DNA of 64,000 nt from Bacillus salipaludis (GCF_004358205.1 NZ_SMYO01000015.1:1-64000), one strand, 5' to 3'; counted from the stretch's first letter, positions 50,772-60,735 are shown. The notes: generated by a model from the sequence alone, not told the origin. Numbers and translations: made by a program.

Positions 50772-52934
50772 ATGAATCTCAAAGACATAAGCATTTCAGT
50801 ACCCAAAAAGGACCATAAAGGTAAAGTATCAGGTCAATTACCCTATATTAGTGACTTGAAATTAGAAAATATGGTATATGGTGTTTTGTACCGGTCGCCC
50901 ATAGCATACGGAAAAATCTTATCCATACAATTACCAACCCTCCCGGAAGGATATGAAGCTGTTGGAGCAGAGCATATCCCCGGACCGAATTATGTCAAAA
51001 TTATCAAAGAAGACCAGCCCATTTTTGCCAATGAGTGGGTCCAGTATATTGGTGAGCCGATTCTGATGCTCGTTGGAAAAGACCTGGATATTCTGTACAG
51101 TTTGTTAGATGAAGTAAAGATTGAATTTGAAGAACAACAGGCTATTTATACATTGGACGAAGCGATCCAGCAAAAATCAACATCCGGGGTTATGATGTCT
51201 TGCTATGAATTTGGGGAAAGCTTAGAGACTATTTCAACGATCGAGCAGGGGGCTCATCAAATCATCGAAGAAGAATATGATACTGGTTATCAGGAGCACG
51301 TCTACCTTGAGCCACAAGGAATGCTCGCCATTTATAAGGAGGATGAAATTGTCGTCCAGGGATCGATGCAATGTCTTTATTATATAAAAAACGCGCTGGT
51401 AAACGCTTTAGCGTGTGGTGACGATGAAGTCAGAGTGGTTCAAAGTCCTACTGGCGGTGGCTTTGGCGGCAAAGAAGATTTTCCCTCGATGATGGCTTGT
51501 CACGTCGCAGTTGCTGCAAAAGCAGTTAAAAAATCAGTGATGCTCGTGTTCGACCGTTCTGAGGATATGGTGGTGACGACCAAAAGGCATCCGGCCAAAC
51601 TAAAATATCGAACGGCCCTTGATCAGAAAGGAAATATTTTGGGCATGTGTGTGGATGTTTTTCTTGATGGCGGAGCCAATGAGGGATTGAGCTCTGTCGT
51701 ATTACAGCGCGCCTTAATAAATAGTGCCGGTGTTTATAAAATTCCTCATTTTCATGCAAAAGGATATGTCTTAAAAACCAATACTGTTCCCAACGGAGCC
51801 TTCAGAGGCTTTGGAGCTCCACAAAGCTTTGCTGGAATCGAGAGTCATATGGGACATCTTAGTAAACTAGCAAACATCGATCCACTTGAATATAAACGAA
51901 AATACCTCGTCAAACAAGGAGACCCCACGATTACTAAAGGAAATTTCCGCGACCCAATCTTAATGGAAGAAATGATTGAGGATTTGCTAACCAAATCTGA
52001 ATATAAAAGGAAAAAAGAGGAGTTTCAGCGTTTAAATCAACAAAGCCAGCGCTATAAAAAGGGCATCGGAACCTCGTTGTTCCTCCACGGCTGTGGATTT
52101 ACCGGCAGTGGCGAACGTGATCATATTAAAGCAACGGTGAAACTGGTTAAATCAAAAGACGGAATGGTTATGATAAAAATCTCGAATTCTGATATGGGAC
52201 AAGGAATTTATACGACGCTAAGTAAAATTGTTGCCAAAGAACTCGACCTCCCATTTGAGAGAGTTTTATACCCTAATCCCGATACAAAAGAGGTTCCCGA
52301 CTCCGGTCCGACTGTTGCCTCTAGGACGACGATGATTGTCGGAAAATTGCTTGAACGGGCCGCAAAAAAACTGAAGGAACAGTGGAAAAAGGGGGTCGAA
52401 CAGGAAGTAGTCGAGCATTATGTTCACCGTGAAATGATTCCTTGGAACGAATCGAACTTCACTGGAGATGCCTACCCTGCTTATTCATGGGGAACCAATA
52501 TCGTAGAAGTAGAAGTGGATACAGTAACAGGAAATGTAAAGTTAGAAAAAGTCTACGGCAATTATGAAGTTGGGAAGGTCATCGATGAACTGATTATGAA
52601 AGGCCAAATTGACGGTGGTTTAGCTCAGGGACTAGCGTACGGTTATCTAGAAAAGATGACGTCAAAACAAGGCAGAATCCAGCAAAAAAGCATATCGGAT
52701 TATGGTCCGCCGACTTCATTGGACGTTGTTACAATTGAAAGCAAGGTCTTCGATAACCCCTATGCTGATGGTCCATACGGGGCGAAGGGCGCAGGTGAAT
52801 TAACCTTAATCGGCGGTGCTCCAGCAGTCCAAGCGGCGATCGAGGATGCATTGCAAATGTCTTTTCAGCAAATTCCGATTACACCGGAAGTCATTATGGA
52901 AAGTCTTCTATTGAAAGAAGGTGAAGAGGGATGA
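50772..52934 (+). CDS. Xanthine dehydrogenase-family molybdenum-binding subunit
   Basis: A 720-residue large subunit binding the molybdopterin-cytosine-dinucleotide cofactor. Visible motifs: SPTGGGFGGKEDFPSMMACH, TNTVPNGAFRGFGAPQSFAG, SDMGQGIYTTLSKIVAKELD, and the catalytic Glu in GPYGAKGAGELTLIGG. It matches PucD/XdhA in architecture; the length is near normal. Substrate is probably a purine (xanthine or hypoxanthine), but related hydroxylases act on other N-heterocycles. The stop overlaps the next start by four bases (ATGA). It is the first gene of a four-gene operon. Confidence 0.9.
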   Translation: MNLKDISISVPKKDHKGKVSGQLPYISDLKLENMVYGVLYRSPIAYGKILSIQLPTLPEGYEAVGAEHIPGPNYVKIIKEDQPIFANEWVQYIGEPILMLVGKDLDILYSLLDEVKIEFEEQQAIYTLDEAIQQKSTSGVMMSCYEFGESLETISTIEQGAHQIIEEEYDTGYQEHVYLEPQGMLAIYKEDEIVVQGSMQCLYYIKNALVNALACGDDEVRVVQSPTGGGFGGKEDFPSMMACHVAVAAKAVKKSVMLVFDRSEDMVVTTKRHPAKLKYRTALDQKGNILGMCVDVFLDGGANEGLSSVVLQRALINSAGVYKIPHFHAKGYVLKTNTVPNGAFRGFGAPQSFAGIESHMGHLSKLANIDPLEYKRKYLVKQGDPTITKGNFRDPILMEEMIEDLLTKSEYKRKKEEFQRLNQQSQRYKKGIGTSLFLHGCGFTGSGERDHIKATVKLVKSKDGMVMIKISNSDMGQGIYTTLSKIVAKELDLPFERVLYPNPDTKEVPDSGPTVASRTTMIVGKLLERAAKKLKEQWKKGVEQEVVEHYVHREMIPWNESNFTGDAYPAYSWGTNIVEVEVDTVTGNVKLEKVYGNYEVGKVIDELIMKGQIDGGLAQGLAYGYLEKMTSKQGRIQQKSISDYGPPTSLDVVTIESKVFDNPYADGPYGAKGAGELTLIGGAPAVQAAIEDALQMSFQQIPITPEVIMESLLLKEGEEG

Positions 52935-53407
52935 TTAAATTCACACTAAATGGAAGAATCGTAGAAACGGACGCCCCTCCTACAGTAAGATTACTTGATT
53001 TAATAAGAGATGAGTTTGAGTTAATCGGAACGAAGGAAGGCTGTGGGGAAGGGGAGTGCGGAGCCTGCAGTGTTTTTGTAAATAACCTCCTGCAAAACAG
53101 CTGCCTTATTCCCATTGGCTCGATTGCTGGTGCTGATATTCAAACGATTGAAGGGATCATTGAAACGGAACAATTTAAGATTTTAGATGAAAGCTATTCT
53201 ATTGCTGGTGGCGTGCAATGTGGCTATTGCATTCCAGGGATGATTATGGCAAGTGCAGCTTTGTTATCAAAAAATGCTCATCCTTCAGAGGCTGAAATTC
53301 GTGAAGGGATTTCCGGAAATCTGTGCCGATGTACCGGCTACAATATGATTGTAGATGCGATTAACCTAGCAGCTAAGAAAGGTGACGGCTTATGGCAGAA
53401 AAAATAG
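52931..53407 (+). CDS. 2Fe-2S subunit of the molybdenum hydroxylase
   Basis: A 158-residue iron-sulfur subunit (PucE/XdhC-like) passing electrons from molybdenum to FAD. The plant-type cluster is GCGEGECGACSVFVNNLLQN then C; the second, helical cluster is in QCGYCIPGMIMA and CRCTGY. Start ATGA overlaps the previous stop, and its end overlaps the FAD subunit start by 16 bases, indicating tight coupling. Confidence 0.93.
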   Translation: MIKFTLNGRIVETDAPPTVRLLDLIRDEFELIGTKEGCGEGECGACSVFVNNLLQNSCLIPIGSIAGADIQTIEGIIETEQFKILDESYSIAGGVQCGYCIPGMIMASAALLSKNAHPSEAEIREGISGNLCRCTGYNMIVDAINLAAKKGDGLWQKK

Positions 53408-54270
53408 CCGCGTACCGTTTCGAACGTTTAGACCAAACCTTGAGCCAATTGAATCGAGAAGACTGTGCCATCATCGCCGGTGGTACAGACGTCATGGTTC
53501 TTCATAAAAGTGGAAGAGGAGTACCCCTGAAAATCCCGAAACCGATTGTTTTTATTGATCATCTTTCCGAATTAAAGCAGATATATCAAAACCAAAAGGA
53601 TCTCCACATCGGGGCCTGCTGTACCTATAGTGAATTACTTGAACATCCATTAATTCCCGGATCATTAAAGAAAGCCATTCAAACTATTGCTGCCCCGGCC
53701 ATTCGAAACAGAGGAACATTAGGTGGTAATATTTGCAACGCCTCTCCAGCCGGTGATACACTTCCGTTATTATATGTATACAATGCAAAGCTTCTGTTAC
53801 GCTCCATAAATGGGGAACGCACCGCTAGGATCAGTGATTTTATTCAAGGTCCACGACGGATTCAACGCTTTCACAATGAAATCGTAGCGGAGATTATTCT
53901 TCCTTCTATTTTAGAAGAAGATTCTCAGGTCGTTTTTGAGAAAGTCGGCAACCGAAACGCAGATGCCATTGCCAAAGTATCGTTTGCGGGTTTCATCAAG
54001 ATAAGCAAAGATCGAATCGATGACATTCGCTTGGCCTTCGGGGCGGTCGGACCTACGATGGTCCGTTCCCTTGATATTGAGAAGATGTTGGTTGGAAAAC
54101 CGATTCCATTAGCCGATGCAGACATCGCGACGATTGTGGCAGCATTTGAAAAGATTATTCGGCCCATCGACGATCAACGCTCCACTGCGGATTACAGAAA
54201 AACGGTAGCGTTAAATCTTTTACGTTATTTTCTCAACCAGAAGCACGATCAAACGAATTCATTTTCTTAA
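53392..54270 (+). CDS. FAD-binding subunit of the molybdenum hydroxylase
   Basis: A 292-residue CO-dehydrogenase flavoprotein-like subunit (PucC/XdhB-like). FAD contacts lie in CAIIAGGTDVMVLHKSGRG and AIRNRGTLGGNICNASPAGD, with a C-terminal CO_deh_flav_C domain (GNRNADAIAKVSFAGFIKIS). It reduces NAD+ in xanthine dehydrogenases. Its start lies inside the 2Fe-2S gene. Third gene of the operon. Confidence 0.92.
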   Translation: MAEKIAAYRFERLDQTLSQLNREDCAIIAGGTDVMVLHKSGRGVPLKIPKPIVFIDHLSELKQIYQNQKDLHIGACCTYSELLEHPLIPGSLKKAIQTIAAPAIRNRGTLGGNICNASPAGDTLPLLYVYNAKLLLRSINGERTARISDFIQGPRRIQRFHNEIVAEIILPSILEEDSQVVFEKVGNRNADAIAKVSFAGFIKISKDRIDDIRLAFGAVGPTMVRSLDIEKMLVGKPIPLADADIATIVAAFEKIIRPIDDQRSTADYRKTVALNLLRYFLNQKHDQTNSFS

Positions 54271-54290
54271 AAAAGGGGGGGGAGATCTTC

Positions 54291-55085
54291 ATGCTGCTGA
54301 TGGAAAAAGTAGCCTTATTGACACGGCAAAATGAAACCTTTGCTTTAGCCATGATTATTGAATCAAAGGGTTCTACTCCCAGGCATGTAGGGAAAATGAT
54401 TGTTTACCGTGATGGTACGATAGAAGGGACTGTCGGAGGGGGCTTGGCTGAACACTATGTGATCGAAGAATGTGTAAAGGCGATCGAAAATGGTCAATCG
54501 AATATCGTTGAATATAAATTGAATAAATACGCAAAAGACGGGATCGACATGGATTGTGGCGGTACGGTACGGGTTTTTATTGAAGTGTATACCAGCAGGC
54601 CAGAACTCGTTCTGGTTGGAGCCGGTCATATAGGCTACGCTGTGGCAAAGCTTGCTGATTTCCTGGAATATCCCTATTGCATTGTCGATGATCGTGTGGA
54701 TTATTGTACTAGGGAACGCTTTCCCCATGCGGCTAACCTTTTTGTGAATGAAGATATTGAAAAGGCTTTGCTCGCAGCCAATCTAAATGAAAAGTCCTAT
54801 GTGGCGATTTTTACAAAGGATTGTGATGATATTGCCTTAAAAACTGCACTACAATTTCCGTGTGCCTATATTGGAATGGTTGCCAGTAAACGAAGAGCCA
54901 TCCATGTATTTGAAAAACTAAAAAGTGAAGGGGTCACACCAGAACAGTTGGAACAGGTTCATTCCCCAATTGGATTGAAAATTGGATCAGAAACATCGGA
55001 AGAAATTGCTATCGGGATTATCGGAGAAATCATCAAAGTCAACAGGGAAAAAAGGACTTTGAAAGTGAAACAATTAAATAGGTGA
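54291..55085 (+). CDS. XdhC/CoxI-family molybdenum hydroxylase maturation factor
   Basis: A 264-residue chaperone that sulfurates and inserts the molybdenum cofactor (PucA-like). The N-terminal XdhC domain has ESKGSTPRHVGKMIVYRDGT and GTVGGGLAEHYVIEEC; the C-terminal Rossmann domain has LVLVGAGHIGYAVAKLADFL. An unusual run of eight G precedes GATC and the ATG as ribosome site. Last gene of the operon; terminator overlaps its end. Confidence 0.9.
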   Translation: MLLMEKVALLTRQNETFALAMIIESKGSTPRHVGKMIVYRDGTIEGTVGGGLAEHYVIEECVKAIENGQSNIVEYKLNKYAKDGIDMDCGGTVRVFIEVYTSRPELVLVGAGHIGYAVAKLADFLEYPYCIVDDRVDYCTRERFPHAANLFVNEDIEKALLAANLNEKSYVAIFTKDCDDIALKTALQFPCAYIGMVASKRRAIHVFEKLKSEGVTPEQLEQVHSPIGLKIGSETSEEIAIGIIGEIIKVNREKRTLKVKQLNR

Positions 55086-55129
55086 CCAGGGGACCCGTAA
55101 CCGGAGTGACGGTTCCTCTGGTTTTTTTT
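55085..55129 (+). terminator. Rho-independent terminator of the hydroxylase operon
   Basis: ACCAGGGGACCCGT pairs with ACGGTTCCTCTGGT with one internal mismatch, followed by eight T. Same outer stem type as at 20414 and 23561. Confidence 0.88.
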
Positions 55130-55292
55130 CGTTGGGAAAAAACTATGGGAATTCTCCCTGCGAAATTTTCTAATTAGTAACAAGTAGCATGGGAATTTAG
55201 CGGGTATAATTCAATAAGAATGCTGCCGTTGCGGCAGCAAATTATTTAAGGAAAGCCCCTGATATGAGTGAATTCCGCTAGTGAAGATGATT

Positions 55293-55421
55293 TTATTGCT
55301 TTTTCAATTCATTAACAATTTCATTAATGCGTTTTTCCACTTCATAAAGGTTCTTCTGCATCCGTTCACGTCGACTGGTTAAGACCTGTAATTCCTGTTT
55401 CAATTCTTCTGATTTGCTCAT
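55293..55421 (-). CDS. Small coiled-coil protein
   Basis: A 42-residue ORF behind GGAGGGAAATC: MSKSEELKQELQVLTSRRER, then a heptad-rich end (LYEVEKRINEIVNELKKQ). It should form a coiled coil. GCTGCCGCAACGGCAGC downstream on the minus strand may end it. No family is recognised. Confidence 0.65.
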   Translation of the reverse strand: MSKSEELKQELQVLTSRRERMQKNLYEVEKRINEIVNELKKQ

Positions 55422-55685
55422 GATTTCCCTCCGGATTATGATATATCATTAATATGCCAGCAAAGAAACCATTTTAATATAAATCGTTAAAATCTTCAAT
55501 TGCTTTTTTTAATGGATTAATTTTAAATTTTCCAGTAATAAAGAGGTGTGTGGTAAACCCTGCAACGATTAGCACAACTTCCTTGGGAAAAACGTTTTTG
55601 AAGTGATGGAAGGCGGGATAATTGGAAACAAACTAGGTAACGGATATAATCGGATTAGATTACAAAATACGGGAGGGGATTTGAA

Positions 55686-56021
55686 GTGCCACATTTATTT
55701 ATTCGTGGAATAACAGTTGAGCAGGTGAAAACCATTAGTAAACCACTCGTACAGGAATTAGCGGATCTTTGTGCCTGCGGGACGGACAATTTCACACTCG
55801 AGGTTGTCCATTCAACTTTTGTTTTTGATGGAAACGAGGTGCCGGGATATCCATTTATTGAAGTGAAATGGTTTGAAAGAGGGCAGGAAATTCGGGACGA
55901 ATTTGCGAATATTATCACGAAACAGGTTCACTCGCTCGAGATCCCGGAAGTAGAAGTTGCTTTTAGTACGTTTAGAGAATCTGATTATTATTTAAATGGG
56001 AAGAGTTTTGCGGAAGAATAA
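55686..56021 (+). CDS. DUF1904 family protein
   Basis: A 111-residue protein with a GTG start behind GGGAGGGG. MPHLFIRGITVEQVKTISKP and DNFTLEVVHSTFVFDGNEVP resemble tautomerase-superfamily-like folds; DUF1904 has this pattern (VKWFERGQEIRDEFANIITK, SDYYLNGKSF). The second residue is Pro, which in tautomerases is catalytic; whether that holds here is speculation. It is 24 bases before an aminotransferase with which it may be cotranscribed. Confidence 0.82.
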   Translation: MPHLFIRGITVEQVKTISKPLVQELADLCACGTDNFTLEVVHSTFVFDGNEVPGYPFIEVKWFERGQEIRDEFANIITKQVHSLEIPEVEVAFSTFRESDYYLNGKSFAEE

Positions 56022-56045
56022 TCTTTATAAACCGGAGGGAAAGGT

Positions 56046-57203
56046 ATGAATCCAAATATATTAAGACATCCAGGGCCGACACCAATTCCTAAAAAAGTTG
56101 AACTGGCCATGGCGCAGGATATGATTAGTCATCGTACGGAGGAATTTGTTAAGTTATATCAAGAAACAACACATCGAGTGAAGCCTATTTTCGGAACAAA
56201 GCAAGATATTTTGCTTTTGCCATCAGGGGGAACAGCTGCGTTAGAAGCGGCAGCGGTCAATACTGTTTCTCCAGGAGAAGAAGTAGTCGTCATCACGGTT
56301 GGCGCCTTCGGTGATTACTTCGTTTCAATTTGTGAGAAATACGGCTTTCATGTACATAAGCTTGCAAAGAATTGGGGCGAGGCCTGTACGGAAGAAGATC
56401 TGACTGAATTTTTGAAGCCGTTATCCAACATTAAAGCTGTTTTTGCTACTTATAATGAAACTTCTACCGGAATCTTAAACCCGATCAATCAATTAGGCAA
56501 GGTGGTGCGCACTCATACAGAAGCACTCTTCATTGTCGATGGGGTGAGCTGTATTGGCGGTGCTCCAGCTGAAATGGACGAATGGGGCATCGATATTCTC
56601 GTAACAGGTTCACAAAAAGCGATGATGCTTCCACCAGGACTTTCGCTTTTAAGTGTAAGTGAAAGAGCCTGGAAAGTGATCGAGGCGAATCCTACACCTG
56701 CGTATTATTTAAATTTATTGAGTTATCGGGAGTGGGCTTCAAAAGGGATGACGCCTAACACGCCTGCGATTTCCTTGATTATGGGACTTTCTGCTGTTTG
56801 TGACTTAATTGAGGAGGAAGGCGGATTTGTGAAAACCATCGAACGACATGAAGTAATGAAAAGTATGGTTCGTGAAGCCATGAAGGCTCTCTCCATTGGA
56901 TTATTGACAAGTGATGAGTTTGCCTCGCCAACGATTACTGCAATCCGAACACCGGAAGGTTTGGAGCTACCATCCTTTTTGGAACATTTAAAGAAGAAAT
57001 ATCACCTTGATCTTGCCGGCGGGCTTGGCCATCTGCAAGGTAAAATTTTTAGATTTGGACATATGGGCTATTGCTTCCCAAGTGATATCCTCGAAGCTGT
57101 TTCCCTGATCGAAGCAGGGCTACAGGATTTTTCCTATTTATTTGAACATGGGGCAGGAGTTAGGGCGGCACAAAAGGTTTTCTTGTCTACACTAAGCAAG
57201 TGA
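56046..57203 (+). CDS. Class V aminotransferase, alanine/ureidoglycine-glyoxylate type
   Basis: A 385-residue PLP enzyme: NPNILRHPGPTPIPKKVELA, QDILLLPSGGTAALEAAAVN, YNETSTGILNPINQLG, FIVDGVSCIGGAPAEMDEWG (PLP Asp), and DILVTGSQKAMMLPPGLSLL (Schiff-base Lys). It belongs to the glyoxylate/serine-pyruvate aminotransferases, as PucG does. The nearby molybdenum hydroxylase set makes a purine catabolic role plausible, but no allantoin genes are in the window. Start after GGAGGG. Confidence 0.85.
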   Translation: MNPNILRHPGPTPIPKKVELAMAQDMISHRTEEFVKLYQETTHRVKPIFGTKQDILLLPSGGTAALEAAAVNTVSPGEEVVVITVGAFGDYFVSICEKYGFHVHKLAKNWGEACTEEDLTEFLKPLSNIKAVFATYNETSTGILNPINQLGKVVRTHTEALFIVDGVSCIGGAPAEMDEWGIDILVTGSQKAMMLPPGLSLLSVSERAWKVIEANPTPAYYLNLLSYREWASKGMTPNTPAISLIMGLSAVCDLIEEEGGFVKTIERHEVMKSMVREAMKALSIGLLTSDEFASPTITAIRTPEGLELPSFLEHLKKKYHLDLAGGLGHLQGKIFRFGHMGYCFPSDILEAVSLIEAGLQDFSYLFEHGAGVRAAQKVFLSTLSK

Positions 57204-57220
57204 TAAGATTTTTACTAACG

Positions 57221-57256
57221 AACCCTTCGTTTCTATTCAAACGAAGGGTTTTTTAA
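57221..57256 (+). terminator. Rho-independent terminator
   Basis: AACCCTTCGTTT and AAACGAAGGGTT form a perfect 12-bp stem followed by TTTTAA. It lies between the convergent aminotransferase and ddl genes. Confidence 0.88.
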
Positions 57257-57284
57257 TTCTCCCCATGGAAATTCTAGTTAGTGT

Positions 57285-58211
57285 TTATAATCTCTTATTA
57301 ATACCTTCCATTGCTCTTACTTTAAGTGAATTTTCAATGATTATGTCAAGCAGCTTATGATAAGGGATCCCCGCTGCTTGTGCGCTTTTTGGCAACAGGC
57401 TATTTTTTGTCATCCCAGGTAATGAATTAAGTTCTAACACATAAGGGATCCCGTTTTGAATCATCATGTCGATTCGGGCATAAACACTACATTTCAATGC
57501 TTTATAGCAAGTCATTGCTGCAATTGCGACTCTGGTTTTTGTTTCAGGCGAGAGCTCGACCACCTCTTCAATGGTAGCCGCATCATCATATTTGGAGGTA
57601 TAATCAAAAAACTCTCCCTTATGACGAATGGAAATCACCGGTAAAAGCTGTCCGTCCAATATCGAACAAGTGATTTCCTCGCCCTTTATACACTTTTCGA
57701 TCACCACTTCAGCATCCCATTTGAATACTTCAGCAATCGCAGCCGTTACCGAGTCTTGGTCATAAACAATTTTTACTCCTACACTTGAACCACCTGAATT
57801 AGGTTTCACCACTACTGGGTAACCCATCTTGTCTAGTTCATCCATATTAAGTTCTTCGATGTTCGTTAGGTGAATCCAATCCGGTGTTTGCACTCCTTCA
57901 TACCGGATGATTTTTTTCGAGATATTCTTATCCATGCATAAGCTGCTGGACAGGACGTTGCTCCCGGTATAAGGAACTCCAAGGGTTTCAAGGGTACCTT
58001 GAATGGTGCCGTCCTCACCGAACTTGCCATGTAGCGCTAGTAGCGCAACATCAAGATTTTTCGCCTTTTCCACTAAATCTTCTTTGTGATCTAGTTGGAT
58101 CGGTACAATTTCATATTTATTTTTATCTAATTGCACCATCATTTCTTCACCTGTCATGAGCGAAACTTGTTTCTCGGAAGAAACCCCTCCCATAATGACG
58201 CCAACTCTCAT
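57285..58211 (-). CDS. ddl: D-alanine--D-alanine ligase
   Basis: A 308-residue ATP-grasp ligase joining two D-Ala for peptidoglycan precursors. Motifs: [57 protein letters not shown] (ATP loop) and [20 protein letters not shown]. It is of the short DdlB-like class. ATG at 58211 with GGGGGC as ribosome site is preferred to 58226. It starts four bases after the stop of a MocR regulator, so the two are coupled. The organism probably has another, longer Ddl elsewhere (unseen). Confidence 0.9.
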   Translation of the reverse strand: MRVGVIMGGVSSEKQVSLMTGEEMMVQLDKNKYEIVPIQLDHKEDLVEKAKNLDVALLALHGKFGEDGTIQGTLETLGVPYTGSNVLSSSLCMDKNISKKIIRYEGVQTPDWIHLTNIEELNMDELDKMGYPVVVKPNSGGSSVGVKIVYDQDSVTAAIAEVFKWDAEVVIEKCIKGEEITCSILDGQLLPVISIRHKGEFFDYTSKYDDAATIEEVVELSPETKTRVAIAAMTCYKALKCSVYARIDMMIQNGIPYVLELNSLPGMTKNSLLPKSAQAAGIPYHKLLDIIIENSLKVRAMEGINKRL

Positions 58212-58215
58212 TTTT

Positions 58216-59664
58216 TTAGCCCCCATAATGATTTTTTATTGTGTCACCTATGATCGTAATTCCTTGGATAATCTCGCTTTCTTTCAGCCGAGAAAATCCT
58301 AATCGTAACGTATGCTTTCCACTATTGTCCGTGTAAAAAACATCGCCTGGAGAAAAAACAACTCCGTTTTGGTAACATTTTTCTAAAAGTTTCCGTGAAT
58401 CGATGTTGTTTTCTAGTTCTATAAAAAGGTGGAGTCCACCGTCACCCGTTAACCGTTTGAAAGGAATAAGTTGCTTACAATAATGAACAGCTAATTCATA
58501 CTTTTTTTTATAGACGGATTTCGCTTTTTTAATATACTTCTCAAAGTAGCCATCATTCAAATATTGATATAACACCGCTTGATCCAATGTAGACGTATGA
58601 ATCGTTCGGGCTCGTTTCATACTTTCCAAGTAATAAATCAACTCTTTGTCTGCTAAAATCCATCCGACCCGCAATCCAGGAAAAAGAATTTTAGAGAAAC
58701 TGCTAATATAAATGACATGATTGCCGTGTCCGGCGAAGGCAGCCAACGGTGCCAGATGTGACCCTGAGTAACGTAATTCTTCATTAAATCCATCCTCAAC
58801 AATCGGAAGCTGATAGGCGGAAAACAGCTCCATGATTTCCTTTCTTTTTTCAGAGGACGTTACGATTCCAGTTGGATTATGATAAGACGGAATCAAGTAG
58901 GCAAAATCATACTCTTTTTTTGATAAGGAGGTTTCTAACTTCCTAATATTGACCCCGTCATCCTCCATTTCAATTCCATCGATTTCAAAGCCATGTAATC
59001 GAAAGAGCTTAAGGGCAGAGTGATGGGTTGGATTTTCACAAATAACACGGCCGTTCTTTTTATTTAAAGAAGATAAAAGGAGATCCAGAGCTTCCGTGAA
59101 GCCATTGGTAATTAAAACATCCTTATTTCGAATGTCTACCCCTTTAATTTCCATGTAGTGAAGGAGGTATTCGATCAGTGGTTTATAGCCCTTTGCATAT
59201 CCATAGTTCAGAACAATGTCTCCCTCAATGGACATCCGATTTAAAAAAGCTCTTTTAAAATTTTCTACATCAAAAAGCTTTTCATCAGGGGCGATACTCG
59301 TAAAAGAGATCATTTCCTTATTCCAGCGGACTCCATGCTTCATAAGGTCCATTTCTTCTGCCAAAAAGGATTGGTTATTGATTTTTTCAGTCCAATTCAA
59401 CTGGATGGATGGGGATTTGAAGGTCTCAACGTGACTTACAAAGTTTCCTTTTCCTTTTACCGCATAGATCATGCCTTCTTGTTCCAAATCCGCATATGCC
59501 GTTAGGACGGTGTTTCGGCTGATGGATAATAACGTGCTAAGTTCACGTGTGGATGGAAGCTTTTGGTGCTCAAGTAAATGTCCGTTGGTGATCATTCTTT
59601 TTAAATATTCCTTCAGTTGAATATATACAGGACGGCCTTCCGTTAACTTAAAATCGTTAAACAC
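58216..59664 (-). CDS. MocR-family regulator coupled to ddl (DdlR-like)
   Basis: A 482-residue GntR-aminotransferase fusion: winged helix in [43 protein letters not shown] domain with [20 protein letters not shown] and [20 protein letters not shown] (Lys). A GTG at 59664 follows AAGGGGGTGA; the longer frame has no site. Its stop is directly before ddl. A MocR regulator named DdlR controls ddl in Brevibacillus, sensing PLP with D-Ala, so the same role is inferred here although the gene order may differ. Confidence 0.88.
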   Translation of the reverse strand: MFNDFKLTEGRPVYIQLKEYLKRMITNGHLLEHQKLPSTRELSTLLSISRNTVLTAYADLEQEGMIYAVKGKGNFVSHVETFKSPSIQLNWTEKINNQSFLAEEMDLMKHGVRWNKEMISFTSIAPDEKLFDVENFKRAFLNRMSIEGDIVLNYGYAKGYKPLIEYLLHYMEIKGVDIRNKDVLITNGFTEALDLLLSSLNKKNGRVICENPTHHSALKLFRLHGFEIDGIEMEDDGVNIRKLETSLSKKEYDFAYLIPSYHNPTGIVTSSEKRKEIMELFSAYQLPIVEDGFNEELRYSGSHLAPLAAFAGHGNHVIYISSFSKILFPGLRVGWILADKELIYYLESMKRARTIHTSTLDQAVLYQYLNDGYFEKYIKKAKSVYKKKYELAVHYCKQLIPFKRLTGDGGLHLFIELENNIDSRKLLEKCYQNGVVFSPGDVFYTDNSGKHTLRLGFSRLKESEIIQGITIIGDTIKNHYGG

Positions 59665-59896
59665 TGCATTCACCCCCTTGCTAACATTTTTACATAACAA
59701 GCGCCTTTTGCAAAAGGTCCACACCATATGTATTTTTACGGTGTTGTGGTAGGTGTGTACTGAAGATTATTTTGAAACTAAATTAAATATCCTTTTTGCG
59801 AATTGGATGGATGAATTAGACAAGAAGGTGGGGGCTATTTGATGTTTATGAAAGATCGCCTCGGAGGATTACTTAGCATTTAGTATTAACAAGTAG

Positions 59897-59929
59897 AAAA
59901 AGCACCGATCAATGAATCGGTGCTTTTTA
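59897..59929. terminator. Bidirectional terminator
   Basis: AAAAAGCACCGAT and ATCGGTGCTTTTT form a perfect 13-bp stem with a six-base loop. It serves the minus-strand TerC gene, and possibly the short plus-strand transcript with the 13-codon ORF at 59841. Confidence 0.85.
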
Positions 59930-59932
59930 ACT

Positions 59933-60601
59933 CTATGCAGCAGCTTTTTCTTCTTTTGCCATGTTGTTCTTTACAAATACTGCTACCACCAAAATGATAG
60001 CCATAGCAATCGGAATAACTAAGTGAAAGGAGTCTGGAACTAAGATGTGGAACTTTTCTAATCCTTTATCTTCAACCATCATTTTACCAGCAGCAAAGGT
60101 TAATAATCCTGCACCGGCATACACGATGATTGGAAATTTCTCCATTAAATTCATTAGTAATTTGCTACCAAAAATAATGATTGGGATGGAGATGAGAATT
60201 CCAATCGCAATCGGTAGAATTCCTTCTGCAACGCTTGATAACGCGATCACATTATCAATAGACATGGCGAAATCGGCAATCGCAATCGTTTTGATTGCTC
60301 CTAGAACTTTGTCGGATTGTTTGATATTCGGATCGTCTTCTTCTTTATGTGCGATTAAATTGTAGCTGATTCGCAATAAGATTAAACCGCCCACTAATTG
60401 CACGAATGGAAATTCTAGAAATTGAATTAAAATGGTTGCTGCTAGAATCCTTAAAACAATCGCCATTAATGTCCCGCCGAAAATGGCTCGATTTCTCATG
60501 TGCTGTGGTACTTTACTCGCAGCTAAGGCGATAACCACTGCATTATCACCCGATAACAGAATATCGATTCCAATTAAACTTAAAATTTGAAGAACCGTCA
60601 T
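59933..60601 (-). CDS. TerC family membrane protein, YjbE-like
   Basis: A 222-residue, seven-helix TerC protein: ILSLIGIDILLSGDNAVVIA and IAIADFAMSIDNVIALSSVA carry the paired Asp-Asn motifs of the family. TerC proteins such as YjbE/YkoY take part in manganese export or metalation of secreted proteins. GGGGG before the ATG at 60601 sets the start 27 codons inside the ORF. I could not see a yybP-ykoY manganese riboswitch upstream. Tandem repeats begin about 135 bases upstream. Confidence 0.88.
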   Translation of the reverse strand: MTVLQILSLIGIDILLSGDNAVVIALAASKVPQHMRNRAIFGGTLMAIVLRILAATILIQFLEFPFVQLVGGLILLRISYNLIAHKEEDDPNIKQSDKVLGAIKTIAIADFAMSIDNVIALSSVAEGILPIAIGILISIPIIIFGSKLLMNLMEKFPIIVYAGAGLLTFAAGKMMVEDKGLEKFHILVPDSFHLVIPIAMAIILVVAVFVKNNMAKEEKAAA

Positions 60602-60735
60602 GTCTTTAATTCCCCCGTATTTATGTATATTTTTTGAACATCTATGATATTGGTATATCATATTTTGGGTGATTTCGGACATAATTTTTATGTACTTAAT
60701 ATGGAAAATCCGACCAAATCTATTTTTTATGGTTA

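Noticed and set aside
60602..60735. yybP-ykoY manganese riboswitch before the TerC gene
   Set aside because: TerC genes often have this motif, but no conserved hairpin pair or terminator/antiterminator was found on the minus strand.
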